A DNA stretch of 64,000 bases from Symsagittifera roscoffensis (GCF_963678635.1 NC_087063.1:10694386-10758385); one strand, 5' to 3'. Positions 22,409 through 33,227 are shown, counted from the stretch's first letter. Numbers and translations are program-made. The notes: a model not told the origin generated them from the sequence alone.

Positions 22409-22876
22409 ATGTCATTTAAAAACCTAGGGAATAAACAAACAATCGTTTTACACAATTGTGAAATAGATAACAAAAAATATGACCTTGTAATCACACCTCA
22501 TACACAAACAGTTGGATACATTCGAACAAAACGACAAACACTAAAAAGAAAAATAATAACGAAACAAAGACAAATAACACGAAAAAGATTTTCAAAAAAT
22601 CGAAACGCATTTTCAGAATCAGAAACCAACAGTTTAGACGAACTTTACAAACTAAAAGAAACAATAGATAAAAATTGCCCACTTCACGATCAATTATATT
22701 TTTCTGACTCAGAAACAACTTCAAATTCATCAAAAAGAGGAAAAAGAAGAATAAAAAAGCAGTATAAACACAAACCAGTACATTTATACAATTGGAATCA
22801 ACCAATTCGACACATTAATAATTACATATTAACAGTCATCGAACGAAAAAATGAGCTCAACGCACACCCCAGGTGA
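22409..22876 (+). CDS. Small basic ORF upstream of gag (155 aa)
   Basis: Starts ATG at 22409 and overlaps the Gag-Pol start by 26 nt in another frame. The product is strongly basic with two Lys/Arg clusters (around residues 40-62 and 110-120) and a Ser/Glu-rich middle (SESETNS, SDSETTSNSS). No family is recognised. The clusters resemble nuclear-localisation or RNA-binding patches, so an RNA-handling accessory protein is possible; a gag leader peptide reached by frameshift is the alternative. The AT-rich codon use matches gag-pol, supporting real coding. Confidence 0.6.
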   Translation: MSFKNLGNKQTIVLHNCEIDNKKYDLVITPHTQTVGYIRTKRQTLKRKIITKQRQITRKRFSKNRNAFSESETNSLDELYKLKETIDKNCPLHDQLYFSDSETTSNSSKRGKRRIKKQYKHKPVHLYNWNQPIRHINNYILTVIERKNELNAHPR

Positions 22877-25800
22877 AGAAAGTCCAGATGATGATGAAAT
22901 CTTTCCTTTTATAGTAGATGCAACCACTGATAGAGGACAGCATATATTTTGCAAAAATTTACTATTAAATTTATTTGAACCCGGAATCAGTCCATGTAAA
23001 ACAGAGTTCCCAGATGTAAAAATCAAAAGACAAATCATAGATCACTACTTAAAAGATATATGCAACATAACACAACAGTATGGAATTTACTCCATAGAAT
23101 TCACCTCACCAAACCATAATAATAGAAAATATACAATTCAAACAGACGATCTTGATTTAGAATTTTCAAAAGTTTTTTCAGAATATATAAAAAGCATCCA
23201 ATATCATAACTCACAAAGAGCAAACTCCATATTCACCAATGAAGTTTTCGCAATAATATATAGTTATATTTCGATATTAGAAAACGAAATCCCAATAACA
23301 AATGTCTCACCGACAGAAACATCTAAACATTTAAGAGTACGACATGAAATCACACTACTCTCTAGTTATTTAAACATCATTAAAGAAAATTTCACGAAAG
23401 ACGACGTTTCACAACATACAAAACACGATCTACAAAAAATTTTGGCATGGTTCATAATAGATTATTTCACACACAATATTGATTTAATTGCACAAGCAAG
23501 AAAAAATTTTAGACCCCAAAACTCGAACGATGATACCGCTATCACAGAACAATCAGATTATGTTTGGGACCCCGAATGGTCTCATCCCGCATTTATAAGC
23601 TTCCCACAATCAATCTCAAGTCAAGCAATAAGTACGATATCTTACATAAGAGATTATGTAAAAGTAATACCATTAACCATTGATGCAACACCATTAAACT
23701 ATAATACATTTTTGCCCGATACACAAAATAATAGTTTAAACTCTACAGTCATACACAATGAAAACCTCAATGGAACTAGGAATCTTACTCAACAAGATAT
23801 CCAGACACCATCACACTTCATAAATGAAGAAATTGTACACACAACAACTACACAACAAAGTATTTCACCAATACGCCCAAATTTAACAACACCAAGAAAT
23901 ACAAATCTTTCACAAACACAGGTAACCTTACAATCAACCGTTAAACCTTCGGTTGCCCCTAAATATTCACATATGGATTACCAAACATACAGACCCATGA
24001 CAATACCATCAAAAACACGCAAAACATTCACTAGAAACAACTTTGCAGACCATAATTATATACATCCATCAAAAACATATAATCAACCACAAAGAAATTT
24101 TAACCAATATACAAGATCTCGAAATTGGGATAACCCAATGACCCAACCTAATTCAATAAATTTCCAAACAAATCCTCCACAGGATCACAGTGAAAATTAC
24201 CCATTTTTTCAACAAAATAAAAATAAAAAACAGACATCTTATCAAATGGATTATTTATCCTCAGATGATGATTTCTTACAACCAGATATATTTGCCCCAA
24301 ATACTCAAGAATATCGTAGACAAGGAATACAGAGAACACGTACAAATCATAGAAATTTTTCTCCACAACCAATAGATGCACAACATCAACAACCAATTCA
24401 ACAACAAAATCTAATTAATACACAATCTTTTCAACCAATTCAACAACAAAATCCAATGACTGCACACTCGTATCAACCATCACAAATGCAAAATGAAATA
24501 CCACTCCCATATTATCTCCAACAACATGAAATAACAAGAAACCAACTTTCAAATTTTTCTCAAATGCCAAATGCAGCAGAATCATTACAAATGACAATGA
24601 ATCCATACCTTATGGGTGGATCATCAATAACATCAAACAAACCTTTAATGGTTTTCACAGGAACAGACCCTGAATACTCTGTAGAAGATTATTTAAATGC
24701 AGTAACAGCAAACCTGATTTTAAATATTGGACCTGAACCAATTAATACGCCACTACATCAAAACTGGATACATCGACGCACAGCGTTAATACAAACAACC
24801 TTAGATGGCGCAGCTCAAAAATGGTTTTCAGTACTACCTTTAGAAATAAAATCAAACTGGAAAAGGTTTACACAAGAATTTTCAAAAATGTTTGACTCCG
24901 AAAGAAACAAACAACAACAAAGAGTTTTATGTAATGAAATTCGCAGATTACCAAACGAAACCATCAAGCAAATAGCAGTACGAATCGAAACACTAGTTCG
25001 AGAAGCATATTCATTAAATACACACGACTATAAAAACACAAAGATGACAGAAATCTTAATGATGACCTTAACACCACAATTAAGGAAAATAGCAATAAAA
25101 AAGAGAGCATCCCATCCTTCTTCAATTCGAGAACCCGATTTAGATTTTCGAAAACTAGTAGACAAATTAGAACAAGCAGAAATCACGATGAAACTAGAAG
25201 AAACGGAAAATCTGAAATTACAATACGTTAACAGAATTGAAACGACTCCCACTCATATTAATAATATACAGGAATCAGAGACAGACCTCGTTGAAAAAAT
25301 CACTGAAATACTCAATATTTACGAAAAGAACCCAAACTTTAAAGGCAAACCATCTTTCAAAAAATGGTGTAATTATTGCCGACGATACGGACATAGTATT
25401 TCCGAATGTAGACAAAAACAGCAAGACAATCAAAATAAACCTCAAAAATATAAAGAACCAAATAAATCATTCTATCAATACATGAAAAAAGATCAAAATC
25501 TACCGAACAAAACAGTCTACAGCAACAACAGTTCAGGAAAACCACTCCCGAACAATACAAATTATACAAGAAATCAATCACCATATAACTCAAGTTATAG
25601 AGGAAGATCACCAGAACGAAGAAACACGAATAATTCATCACAAAATCACTACAATAGACCAAATAGTCGAAATAACTACTCCAGATCAAATTCAAATACA
25701 CAACGATTTGTTTCTAGATCTAATTCCCAATCAAGAAATAACTACTATCCAAACAACCAATCACGAAATTCATCATACAATAGGAATAGAAACTACTCCT

Positions 25801-28790
25801 ATAATCGAAATAGAAGTTATTCAAACAACCGAAACCAGAATTACCCGAACAATCAATCAAGGAATAACTCATATAATAGATCGAACTATAACAGACCAAA
25901 CAATAATTACCAAAACAGATCGCGAAATAATTCACAAAATCGACACTCAAGTTATAATAATCGTTATAGAAATTATTCCCAATCACCACACCGGAATAAT
26001 AATAACTATAATAATTCTAATAATCGCCACAGAAGTAGCACACCTAAACATCAAAGACAAATCAATCAAATACAATCTAATCCAGAAACAACATCAGACC
26101 CTCCAGGTATTGATGACACAGTAACTGATACGTTACAACTCAATCAAATAAACTGTACATCATCAGATTCAGAAAGTGATACTGAAAACACTCTTTCTAT
26201 CAATATGATAAAAGTCGAAAATGACTATGAATCTGTCATATATGAACAACCCTTTTCATCACACATATATGAAAATCAATCAGAATTTCTTCAAAATTAT
26301 TACACTACACCCATAAATTCCACACCAACGACGCAAGAAACAAATGAGATTAACACTACAAATCAAACCAATAAAAATACCAAAACAAAATGCTTGAATA
26401 AAAACCACATTTATCAAAATATACAAAAAGAACAACCCAAAGAAAAAATTTGGACAATACCCTTTCTTTTAGAAAGCCCAAGAAATAAAGAATTTCAACC
26501 ACCAGACCTTGAAATAGATTTTTTAATTGATTCAGGAGCAGAATCAAACATAATAAACATCCCCACATGGAATGAAATAAAAACTTTACACCCAAAGCTA
26601 ACACCTCTTGAATTCTCCAGTAAGTTAGCAACAGCACAAGGATCAACATTGATAAACTACGGAAAAATCCAATTATTTCTCCTCCCCACCAGAACAATGG
26701 AGCAAAGCAAAATTTTAAATAAGCCATTTAAACAAATATTCCATATCACTGATATTAAATATAATATCATTGGAATACCATTTATTTCGAAGTATATACC
26801 AACAATTAACATACTAAATAGTAAAATATTAATCAAAGATAAATATACAAAAACAAAAGAAACATCCTTAACATTTTTTCAAAGATTAAATAAACAACCA
26901 CCATTCTTTTCAAAATTCTACCCGATATTTAACCAACAAAGAAAACACCTAAAACCACTATCAGGAAATACCTATAATTTTTCAATCAAACAAGTTCACC
27001 AATATGATAAAGAACAAAACAAACAAAAATTTTATATGTCAGAATTTGAATTCAAACCTATTCACAAATTTTTCAAAATCACAATCTCATCCATAAAATA
27101 TTTGAAAAATTCGAATTCCGATATCATTTCCTTACATGTCTATAACAACACACCTTACCAAGTAACATTACCTTTAGGACTTTTAGGATATTGTGAAACC
27201 AACGCTACAATATCACCAATACACGAAAAAGCCTATCGCGTAAATAATATACTCCAATTACTAGATATTTGCCAATCTACAATTCTTAATGAAGAATTAT
27301 CTATAAATAATATAATAAGTAACGAAAACAGAAATACGGATTATTTCACAAAAACTCCATATTTCAAACCTACATTCAACATAAGTAACTACACAGAGGA
27401 CCAACAGAAATTTTTAACAATGTTTAATTTCCAACATTCACAAATAACACAAGACGAATTCGAAAAGTTAGCCAAACAGCTAATTAAATATTCATCAGTC
27501 TATGCAACATCAAAATTCGATGTTGGAAAAATCAGTTCATCACTACATCTCCCGTTAAAACCAGACGCAGTTTTCAAAAAACAGAGAGCAAGTAAAGTAC
27601 CAATTCACTTACATGATAAAGTGAACAGATTACTCGACATTTTAGAACAATACAACATTATATCACCAGTAAACAAAGAAGAACAACCAAAAGGCAACAC
27701 ATTTATCAACCCTGTTATCATTCTAGCTAAAGGAGAATCATTAAAAATCGTTCTCGATGCTAGATACCTCAATTCACTTATAGATGAATTAAAATGTAAT
27801 TGGCCCATTGAACCAATACAAGTTATTTTAACAAAAATAAACGGCAAATACTTTACAACCGCCGATATGAATAGTGCATACAATCAAATGCCACTAGATG
27901 AACAATCACGACGTTTAACACAATTTGTTATCGGAAACCAACAATATGAATTCAACCGCTTATTCTATGGAATATCCATAGGACCAGCAGCATTTTCAGC
28001 TTTTATGAGCAAAATTTTTAGACCACTAATACTCAATAAAAACGCAATCACCTATTTAGACGATGTTTTTATGCAATCACAAACAAAAGACGAGATGTTC
28101 AATGTTTTAGAAAAATATCACCAAATACTTCAGAACGAAAATCTGAAGGCCGCCCCCGATAAATCACACTTCTTTTTGACAAAAGTTAAATTCTTAGGAC
28201 ATAATATAGAAAGAAAAACAATCACTCCATTGAAATCACGCATTGACGCTATTCAAAAACTTCAACCACCAACAAATAAAAACAAAATCCAAGAATTTCT
28301 TGGAATGTTAAACTTTTTAAGTAAATATGTTTATAAAATGCAATTATATCTACGACCATTTTATAACATCCTTAGACAACAAAATAATTTTGAATGGAAC
28401 ACAGAACATCAAACACGATTTGAAGAAATAAAGAAACTTTTAACTGAACAAATTTCAAACACAATTCCAGATTCAAATCAACCATTTTATGCAATGTGCG
28501 ATGCTTCGAACTTTGGCATCGGTGCAGCACTATTACAATCACATAATGGTACAAATAAAATGAACCTCATATCAGCAAATTCTCGATTATTCACTCAAGC
28601 AGAACTACGACTCTCAACTCTAATGAGAGAATGTACAGCCATAATATATACACTGACAGAATATGAATTTCTGATAAAACATCCCACGGATCAAAACATC
28701 CCACAGTTCTATTCACAGATCATAAACCAATCATCTTTCTTTTTACACAAAAGTCTAATCCAAACCACCGAGTTTACAGATTTCAACTAA
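22851..28790 (+). CDS. Gag-Pol polyprotein (capsid, CCHC, protease, RT, RNase H N-part)
   Basis: A single 1,979-codon frame joins Gag to Pol without a frameshift. Order: Gln/Asn-rich N-region; capsid-like retrotransposon Gag domain (about residues 600-785, with AAQKWFSVLP); CCHC knuckle C-x2-C-x4-H-x4-C (840-853); a long Asn/Ser/Arg/Tyr repeat tract (about 880-1080); aspartic protease DSGAES (D1227); reverse transcriptase (about 1545-1860) with catalytic D1672 and YLDD (1735-1738); RNase H with D1884 and E1927. The frame then leaves the RNase H homology near 28700 and stops at 28790, while homology continues in the -1 frame. It makes the virion core, processes it, copies RNA into DNA and degrades the template. 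The - strand frames over it are shadows. Confidence 0.93.
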   Translation: MSSTHTPGEESPDDDEIFPFIVDATTDRGQHIFCKNLLLNLFEPGISPCKTEFPDVKIKRQIIDHYLKDICNITQQYGIYSIEFTSPNHNNRKYTIQTDDLDLEFSKVFSEYIKSIQYHNSQRANSIFTNEVFAIIYSYISILENEIPITNVSPTETSKHLRVRHEITLLSSYLNIIKENFTKDDVSQHTKHDLQKILAWFIIDYFTHNIDLIAQARKNFRPQNSNDDTAITEQSDYVWDPEWSHPAFISFPQSISSQAISTISYIRDYVKVIPLTIDATPLNYNTFLPDTQNNSLNSTVIHNENLNGTRNLTQQDIQTPSHFINEEIVHTTTTQQSISPIRPNLTTPRNTNLSQTQVTLQSTVKPSVAPKYSHMDYQTYRPMTIPSKTRKTFTRNNFADHNYIHPSKTYNQPQRNFNQYTRSRNWDNPMTQPNSINFQTNPPQDHSENYPFFQQNKNKKQTSYQMDYLSSDDDFLQPDIFAPNTQEYRRQGIQRTRTNHRNFSPQPIDAQHQQPIQQQNLINTQSFQPIQQQNPMTAHSYQPSQMQNEIPLPYYLQQHEITRNQLSNFSQMPNAAESLQMTMNPYLMGGSSITSNKPLMVFTGTDPEYSVEDYLNAVTANLILNIGPEPINTPLHQNWIHRRTALIQTTLDGAAQKWFSVLPLEIKSNWKRFTQEFSKMFDSERNKQQQRVLCNEIRRLPNETIKQIAVRIETLVREAYSLNTHDYKNTKMTEILMMTLTPQLRKIAIKKRASHPSSIREPDLDFRKLVDKLEQAEITMKLEETENLKLQYVNRIETTPTHINNIQESETDLVEKITEILNIYEKNPNFKGKPSFKKWCNYCRRYGHSISECRQKQQDNQNKPQKYKEPNKSFYQYMKKDQNLPNKTVYSNNSSGKPLPNNTNYTRNQSPYNSSYRGRSPERRNTNNSSQNHYNRPNSRNNYSRSNSNTQRFVSRSNSQSRNNYYPNNQSRNSSYNRNRNYSYNRNRSYSNNRNQNYPNNQSRNNSYNRSNYNRPNNNYQNRSRNNSQNRHSSYNNRYRNYSQSPHRNNNNYNNSNNRHRSSTPKHQRQINQIQSNPETTSDPPGIDDTVTDTLQLNQINCTSSDSESDTENTLSINMIKVENDYESVIYEQPFSSHIYENQSEFLQNYYTTPINSTPTTQETNEINTTNQTNKNTKTKCLNKNHIYQNIQKEQPKEKIWTIPFLLESPRNKEFQPPDLEIDFLIDSGAESNIINIPTWNEIKTLHPKLTPLEFSSKLATAQGSTLINYGKIQLFLLPTRTMEQSKILNKPFKQIFHITDIKYNIIGIPFISKYIPTINILNSKILIKDKYTKTKETSLTFFQRLNKQPPFFSKFYPIFNQQRKHLKPLSGNTYNFSIKQVHQYDKEQNKQKFYMSEFEFKPIHKFFKITISSIKYLKNSNSDIISLHVYNNTPYQVTLPLGLLGYCETNATISPIHEKAYRVNNILQLLDICQSTILNEELSINNIISNENRNTDYFTKTPYFKPTFNISNYTEDQQKFLTMFNFQHSQITQDEFEKLAKQLIKYSSVYATSKFDVGKISSSLHLPLKPDAVFKKQRASKVPIHLHDKVNRLLDILEQYNIISPVNKEEQPKGNTFINPVIILAKGESLKIVLDARYLNSLIDELKCNWPIEPIQVILTKINGKYFTTADMNSAYNQMPLDEQSRRLTQFVIGNQQYEFNRLFYGISIGPAAFSAFMSKIFRPLILNKNAITYLDDVFMQSQTKDEMFNVLEKYHQILQNENLKAAPDKSHFFLTKVKFLGHNIERKTITPLKSRIDAIQKLQPPTNKNKIQEFLGMLNFLSKYVYKMQLYLRPFYNILRQQNNFEWNTEHQTRFEEIKKLLTEQISNTIPDSNQPFYAMCDASNFGIGAALLQSHNGTNKMNLISANSRLFTQAELRLSTLMRECTAIIYTLTEYEFLIKHPTDQNIPQFYSQIINQSSFFLHKSLIQTTEFTDFN

Positions 28791-31075
28791 TTCTAATGAA
28801 ATTTCCAAACTTACATATAGTTTGGACTGCAGGAAAAAATCTTGCATTACCAGACACCTTAAGTCGAAATACACCACCTGAATTACTTACACGAAAAACA
28901 ACAGTTGAAATACCCAAAAACATAAAATTCTACCTTGCAGAAAACGAAACATCACCCCGATTGGAATGCAAATATGCAGTAAAAACTGATATTGAACAAT
29001 CACAAATAAATAATTTACAACATTTCCCACTTTATTTAGATTGTCAAAATAATCATTATGAAGTTGATCTACTTGGAACATCAACTTTCAAACCAATCCC
29101 ATATTCACAATGGATAAAAAATAACACCCAACAAAAACGAACAAAACAACACCCGCCTAAAAAAGACCATTTTCCACTAATTGAAAAAGAAGATTTAACT
29201 GATAAAATAAATTTATCAGGACCACAAACAAATGATTCAAAATACACAATAAATCAAGTTTTTGACCTTCACGACCCACTTGATACAATACCCTTATCTA
29301 AATTCGAAATTGAAAACATTTTTCTCCCTCCAACAGAAACGATTACAATTTCAACACTGAAACAATATCAAAATCTTGACCCGATAATTAGACAACTAAA
29401 ATCATGGCACAAATATAAAACTAAACCTGTCAAGGCAGATTCAACCATTCTAGGAAACAAAACACTCCTCCGATACTTTCGCAAATTTAACAACACAACA
29501 ATTAACGAAAATACAGACCTTTTAGAGTATAACCTGAATGAATCTACAGTTCCCTGTCTCCCTTTAAGTATGATTCTTATAGCTTTTAATATCTCACATA
29601 CACAAAATATTAAAGGACACTCTGGATCAGAAAAAACATATTCAAATTTTATACAAAATTTTTACTTCCCAAATGCACCAATTTGGATAAAAGTACTATG
29701 CAATGACTGTATAGTATGTCAACTAAATAAACCTTACCCAAATCAAAAACAAATAGCACAAAAACAAGATTTTAAAGGACAAAGTTTGTACTTTAACCAT
29801 CGTATCTCATTTGATACTAAAGGACCAATTTCACCCTCATCCGAAGGAAACTCCTACATTATGGTAATTGTTGACGCATTTACACATTATGTAGCACTTA
29901 ACCCAGTACCACATTGTAACGCTTATTACGCTTACACAACACTCTATGAACACTGGATAGCAAAATTCGGACTACCAGAAATTTTAGTTACAGACAACGG
30001 TACAGAATTCATAAATAATGAAATTATCACACTATGTCATTTATATAACATTAAACACAAACCACGTACATCTCATGCACCTTGGACAAACGGCTTAGTC
30101 GAAGGTATGAACCGTTCATTACAAGAATATCTTAGATGTATCATCAACGGAAATGATACAAAATATACCGAATGGTCAGCAGATGTAAAATTATTTCCCT
30201 TAGCGTATAATTCACAAATTACGACAACTTTAGGAATGTCACCATACGAAATGGTTTTTAACCAAAAGCCACGCAAACCAATAATGTTTACAGCAAATTC
30301 TCATAAAAACGCACAAGGTTATTGTCAACCAAATAAAGACTCAATTTGTTATAACCTACCTTTACATACACACGATGAAGATCATTTTCATCACCCACAA
30401 ATTCTTAAACTAGCCTCCGGTACACACACCGAATGGATTCTAAATAGAGATAAAAAACACAATGAAATTTATCAAAAAATAACAAAAAAGTTATTACAAA
30501 GACAAAACATTAATGAACAAATCAATTCACGTTTTACACCAGCCTCCGAATTAAAAATTGGAACATTTGTTTTAATACCTAATTTTAATACTCAAAAAGG
30601 AATTTCTAAAAAATTACAACCCCTTCGAAAAGGACCATACCAAATAATTGCAAAACCCACTGATGTCACATATAAAATCACCGACTCAGACAAAAAAGAA
30701 ATCGTTCAACATCGAAACAACCTATTACCTTATTACCCAAAAGAATACGCACTCCGCGAATTAACTCAATTATATTCTTTCACAGGATTAAAAATCATTC
30801 AAAATGAACCACATTTGAAAAACACAGAACAAAATGATAACCCCACCGAAAAACAAAACACAAAACCAACCGCCACCAAAAACAATACACAAAACCATAA
30901 AGAATCCCCAAAACAAAGAAAAAATAGAAAAATGACCGAACAAATAATACCCCAAGAACAAATCGACAAATCAGAAAATAGAAAAACAACAAGACTCCGA
31001 AATCAACCACGTAAAAACTATAAAATATTCATCCCCCAATCTAAAATTTTAAAGAAAGTAGAATTTAAAAAGTAA
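28667..31075 (+). CDS. Pol C-terminal part: RNase H remainder and integrase
   Basis: The frame is open from 28667; its first ATG is at 28796, but RNase H homology (TDHKP motif, DxLSR) starts before it, so that ATG is unlikely to be the true start. Numbered from 28796: HHCC zinc-binding domain (H268, H275, C305, C308); catalytic core D340, D400 and E436, the last two with the classic 35-residue spacing; GPY/F-type C-terminal module (RKGPYQII, about residue 620); then a Lys/Asn-rich tail ending near RTTRLRNQPRKNYK-like sequence. It inserts the cDNA into the host genome. The 124-nt overlap with the preceding frame means expression needs -1 frameshifting or that this copy carries an indel. Confidence 0.92.
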   Translation: MSDKTSHGSKHPTVLFTDHKPIIFLFTQKSNPNHRVYRFQLILMKFPNLHIVWTAGKNLALPDTLSRNTPPELLTRKTTVEIPKNIKFYLAENETSPRLECKYAVKTDIEQSQINNLQHFPLYLDCQNNHYEVDLLGTSTFKPIPYSQWIKNNTQQKRTKQHPPKKDHFPLIEKEDLTDKINLSGPQTNDSKYTINQVFDLHDPLDTIPLSKFEIENIFLPPTETITISTLKQYQNLDPIIRQLKSWHKYKTKPVKADSTILGNKTLLRYFRKFNNTTINENTDLLEYNLNESTVPCLPLSMILIAFNISHTQNIKGHSGSEKTYSNFIQNFYFPNAPIWIKVLCNDCIVCQLNKPYPNQKQIAQKQDFKGQSLYFNHRISFDTKGPISPSSEGNSYIMVIVDAFTHYVALNPVPHCNAYYAYTTLYEHWIAKFGLPEILVTDNGTEFINNEIITLCHLYNIKHKPRTSHAPWTNGLVEGMNRSLQEYLRCIINGNDTKYTEWSADVKLFPLAYNSQITTTLGMSPYEMVFNQKPRKPIMFTANSHKNAQGYCQPNKDSICYNLPLHTHDEDHFHHPQILKLASGTHTEWILNRDKKHNEIYQKITKKLLQRQNINEQINSRFTPASELKIGTFVLIPNFNTQKGISKKLQPLRKGPYQIIAKPTDVTYKITDSDKKEIVQHRNNLLPYYPKEYALRELTQLYSFTGLKIIQNEPHLKNTEQNDNPTEKQNTKPTATKNNTQNHKESPKQRKNRKMTEQIIPQEQIDKSENRKTTRLRNQPRKNYKIFIPQSKILKKVEFKK

Positions 31076-31899
31076 TTTTAACATTATACTTCACTATCTT
31101 GAAACCTTCGAAACATTTTTCATTTCCATTTTTCAAAATAACATGCTGACAAGTACGCAATAATTCTAGTTCAAAATAGACCAATAGGATTCATCCAATC
31201 CGTCACTTTCTCTAACTGAAACTAAGACCAATTAGACGATTCATATAGAACCCCAGGCACATCTATAACTATAACTTTACGACCTCCAGGTCAAAAATCA
31301 GCAAACCACTCCAACTTGACAACTAAAATAAATATCACCATAATACCGTACCCCTCCCTTATCTAATAACCCAAAGATCAACAATATTTCCCCAACTCAG
31401 ACCACGAATACCCCCAAAACAAATTTGTTAACTTAGCCTAAAGTAACAAAATGAACATTTTAATTAGCCTAAAGTATAAAAATCTCACCATACCCCGGAT
31501 CATTTGACAAACAAAAATAAAGAAAAAGACGACCTCCCGATCACCATGAAAATTGCCCCCAACAATTTTTTACAAAACTCAACCCACTTGTCAAAAAACT
31601 AATAAATAATCCGACCACACTTGAAAATCGCCTCAAACAGCAAAAAATATTCGACCAAGAGATCATTTCTTAAATGCTCTTCTCTCAATCAGTTACTCAA
31701 ATACTCATAAATCTTAAACATTTTTTACAATACTTGAAACCTTTATAATATTTCTTTTTGATATACTTGAATCTTTTCTAATAATCCTAATCATTTTTTG
31801 TAACATTTTTTAAATTTTCTACACCATACTCGAACTATTCCTCCAACTTTCCAAAACCCTTGATTATATCCACAGGTACGATTTATACAACTTGTCTAA
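31076..31899 (+). other. Non-coding spacer between pol and the accessory block
   Basis: 824 nt with stops in all + frames and no hairpin of note. It ends with acceptor-like TATCCACAG (about 31867-31875) and TTTTCAG (about 31914-31920), where a spliced subgenomic mRNA could begin. Confidence 0.45.
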
Positions 31900-32088
31900 A
31901 TGATACGAACAATTTTCAGTAGAACTGATATTTTTTTATTGTTTGTAATTTTCATAACATTTTTATCATCCCTCATTTTGACAGTATGCAAATGTATAAA
32001 GAAAGCAATCATCACATTTGCCCTAGCAACAATTTTTCTAATTATTTTTTTGGAAGAATATTATAATAAACATAAACCTTCCCACTAA
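31900..32088 (+). CDS. 62-aa double membrane-span ORF
   Basis: ATG at 31900. Two strongly hydrophobic stretches (about residues 11-29 and 37-51) are separated by the short positively charged loop CKCIKKA, and the tail is charged (EEYYNKHKPSH). The hairpin-like topology and size resemble small viral ion-channel or membrane-remodelling proteins, but no family is recognised and coincidence cannot be excluded at this length. Confidence 0.45.
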   Translation: MIRTIFSRTDIFLLFVIFITFLSSLILTVCKCIKKAIITFALATIFLIIFLEEYYNKHKPSH

Positions 32089-32093
32089 AGTAA

Positions 32094-33227
32094 CAATTCA
32101 AAAATCCATCAAAAATTGCTACCCAACAGTCACAGAATCAGTCTTCACCGACATCATCCCAAGATAACCCAACACCACCTTCAACTACTCAAAATCCTCA
32201 AACATCTACACGAATTTCTTTTCAAGACAATCCATACACTTTTGAAGAACGACACACTCGTTTACCAGAACCACTAGAGCCAGTTCAACGACAAGCACCT
32301 TTAAGTGAACCAACATATAACCTTTACCCAACACTACCACAAGAACTAAGTAGAATACGACACCTTAGTCAAAACCAAAACACAACAGAAATAAATAGAC
32401 AAATTATACATCCTCGACGAAATAGAAATTTTCAAACTCCCCGAGTTCATTTTGAAATACCTCAATCACCACCACAAAGCACTCCAGAAAATCCCACTGG
32501 TAATACACCAGAAACTCCTACACTTTTTTCACAACGAAGCACTTCAAGCCTACCCTCAGATTACTTAGGTTCAACACCAACATCTGAGCAAATACGTGAA
32601 AATCCTTTTAACCCCACAAACCAAACATCACGATTTCCATATTGGACTACACATTCATTCACACAAGGTGAACCAAATTTAGTCAATGACCCCATAGATA
32701 TTTCTACAGATACAACATCTTCATCATTACCCGAAACATTATCACTTCCATCAACACCATCAATTAGTCAAATTTCACCAACCCCCCTTAACTTAATCTT
32801 TCCGAACAATCTCGATGCAAGATATCGAGAACAATCATTAACAAATATTCCTTTAAGATTAGATTGGAATACATTCACAGCACCTCCACCATTATTCGGA
32901 CAACATCAAGAAAGTAACCGCCTTCATAACTGGGCACTTAATAGATTACAATATCGCCAAGATATTCACAACGATATCCGTGATCACAATATTCAAATAC
33001 TCCAACAAAACAGTTTACAATTAAAATTTGAAATCACAGTTAAGTTAAATAACATTACTCAACATCCCTATCCATTAAACCCACCTAACATAACAGCTCA
33101 ATCACTACCACCACCGTTTATAACTACTGAAGTAATATATAAATACGACAGATATACCAAAAACACAATTGGTTACATTACATTTTATAACCCATACTCA
33201 GGATTATCATATACATGTATATTCTAA
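32094..33227 (+). CDS. 377-codon open frame with no methionine
   Basis: The frame is open from just after a TAA at 32091 to TAA at 33225-33227 and contains no ATG at all. The first two thirds are Pro/Ser/Thr/Gln-rich (PTSSQDNPTPPSTTQ-like). The last 120 codons look folded (LHNWALNRLQYRQ, LKFEITVKLNN, YKYDRY). It overlaps the envelope start by 13 nt. An open length of 1.1 kb in AT-rich DNA is improbable by chance, so it is presumably reached by splicing from an upstream ATG or by recoding. Function unknown. Confidence 0.7.
   Translation, partial: QFKNPSKIATQQSQNQSSPTSSQDNPTPPSTTQNPQTSTRISFQDNPYTFEERHTRLPEPLEPVQRQAPLSEPTYNLYPTLPQELSRIRHLSQNQNTTEINRQIIHPRRNRNFQTPRVHFEIPQSPPQSTPENPTGNTPETPTLFSQRSTSSLPSDYLGSTPTSEQIRENPFNPTNQTSRFPYWTTHSFTQGEPNLVNDPIDISTDTTSSSLPETLSLPSTPSISQISPTPLNLIFPNNLDARYREQSLTNIPLRLDWNTFTAPPPLFGQHQESNRLHNWALNRLQYRQDIHNDIRDHNIQILQQNSLQLKFEITVKLNNITQHPYPLNPPNITAQSLPPPFITTEVIYKYDRYTKNTIGYITFYNPYSGLSYTCIF

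Noticed and set aside
25708-26124. 138-codon ORF in another frame within gag-pol
   Set aside because: Ile/Thr-rich shadow of the Asn/Ser/Arg/Tyr repeat tract.
28670-28710. Programmed -1 frameshift site in pol
   Set aside because: No X-XXY-YYZ heptamer in the zero frame; an indel is simpler. Kept only as a testable alternative.
30795-31010. Minus-strand Phe/Leu-rich ORF in the integrase tail
   Set aside because: Product of Lys/Asn-rich codons read backwards; a shadow.
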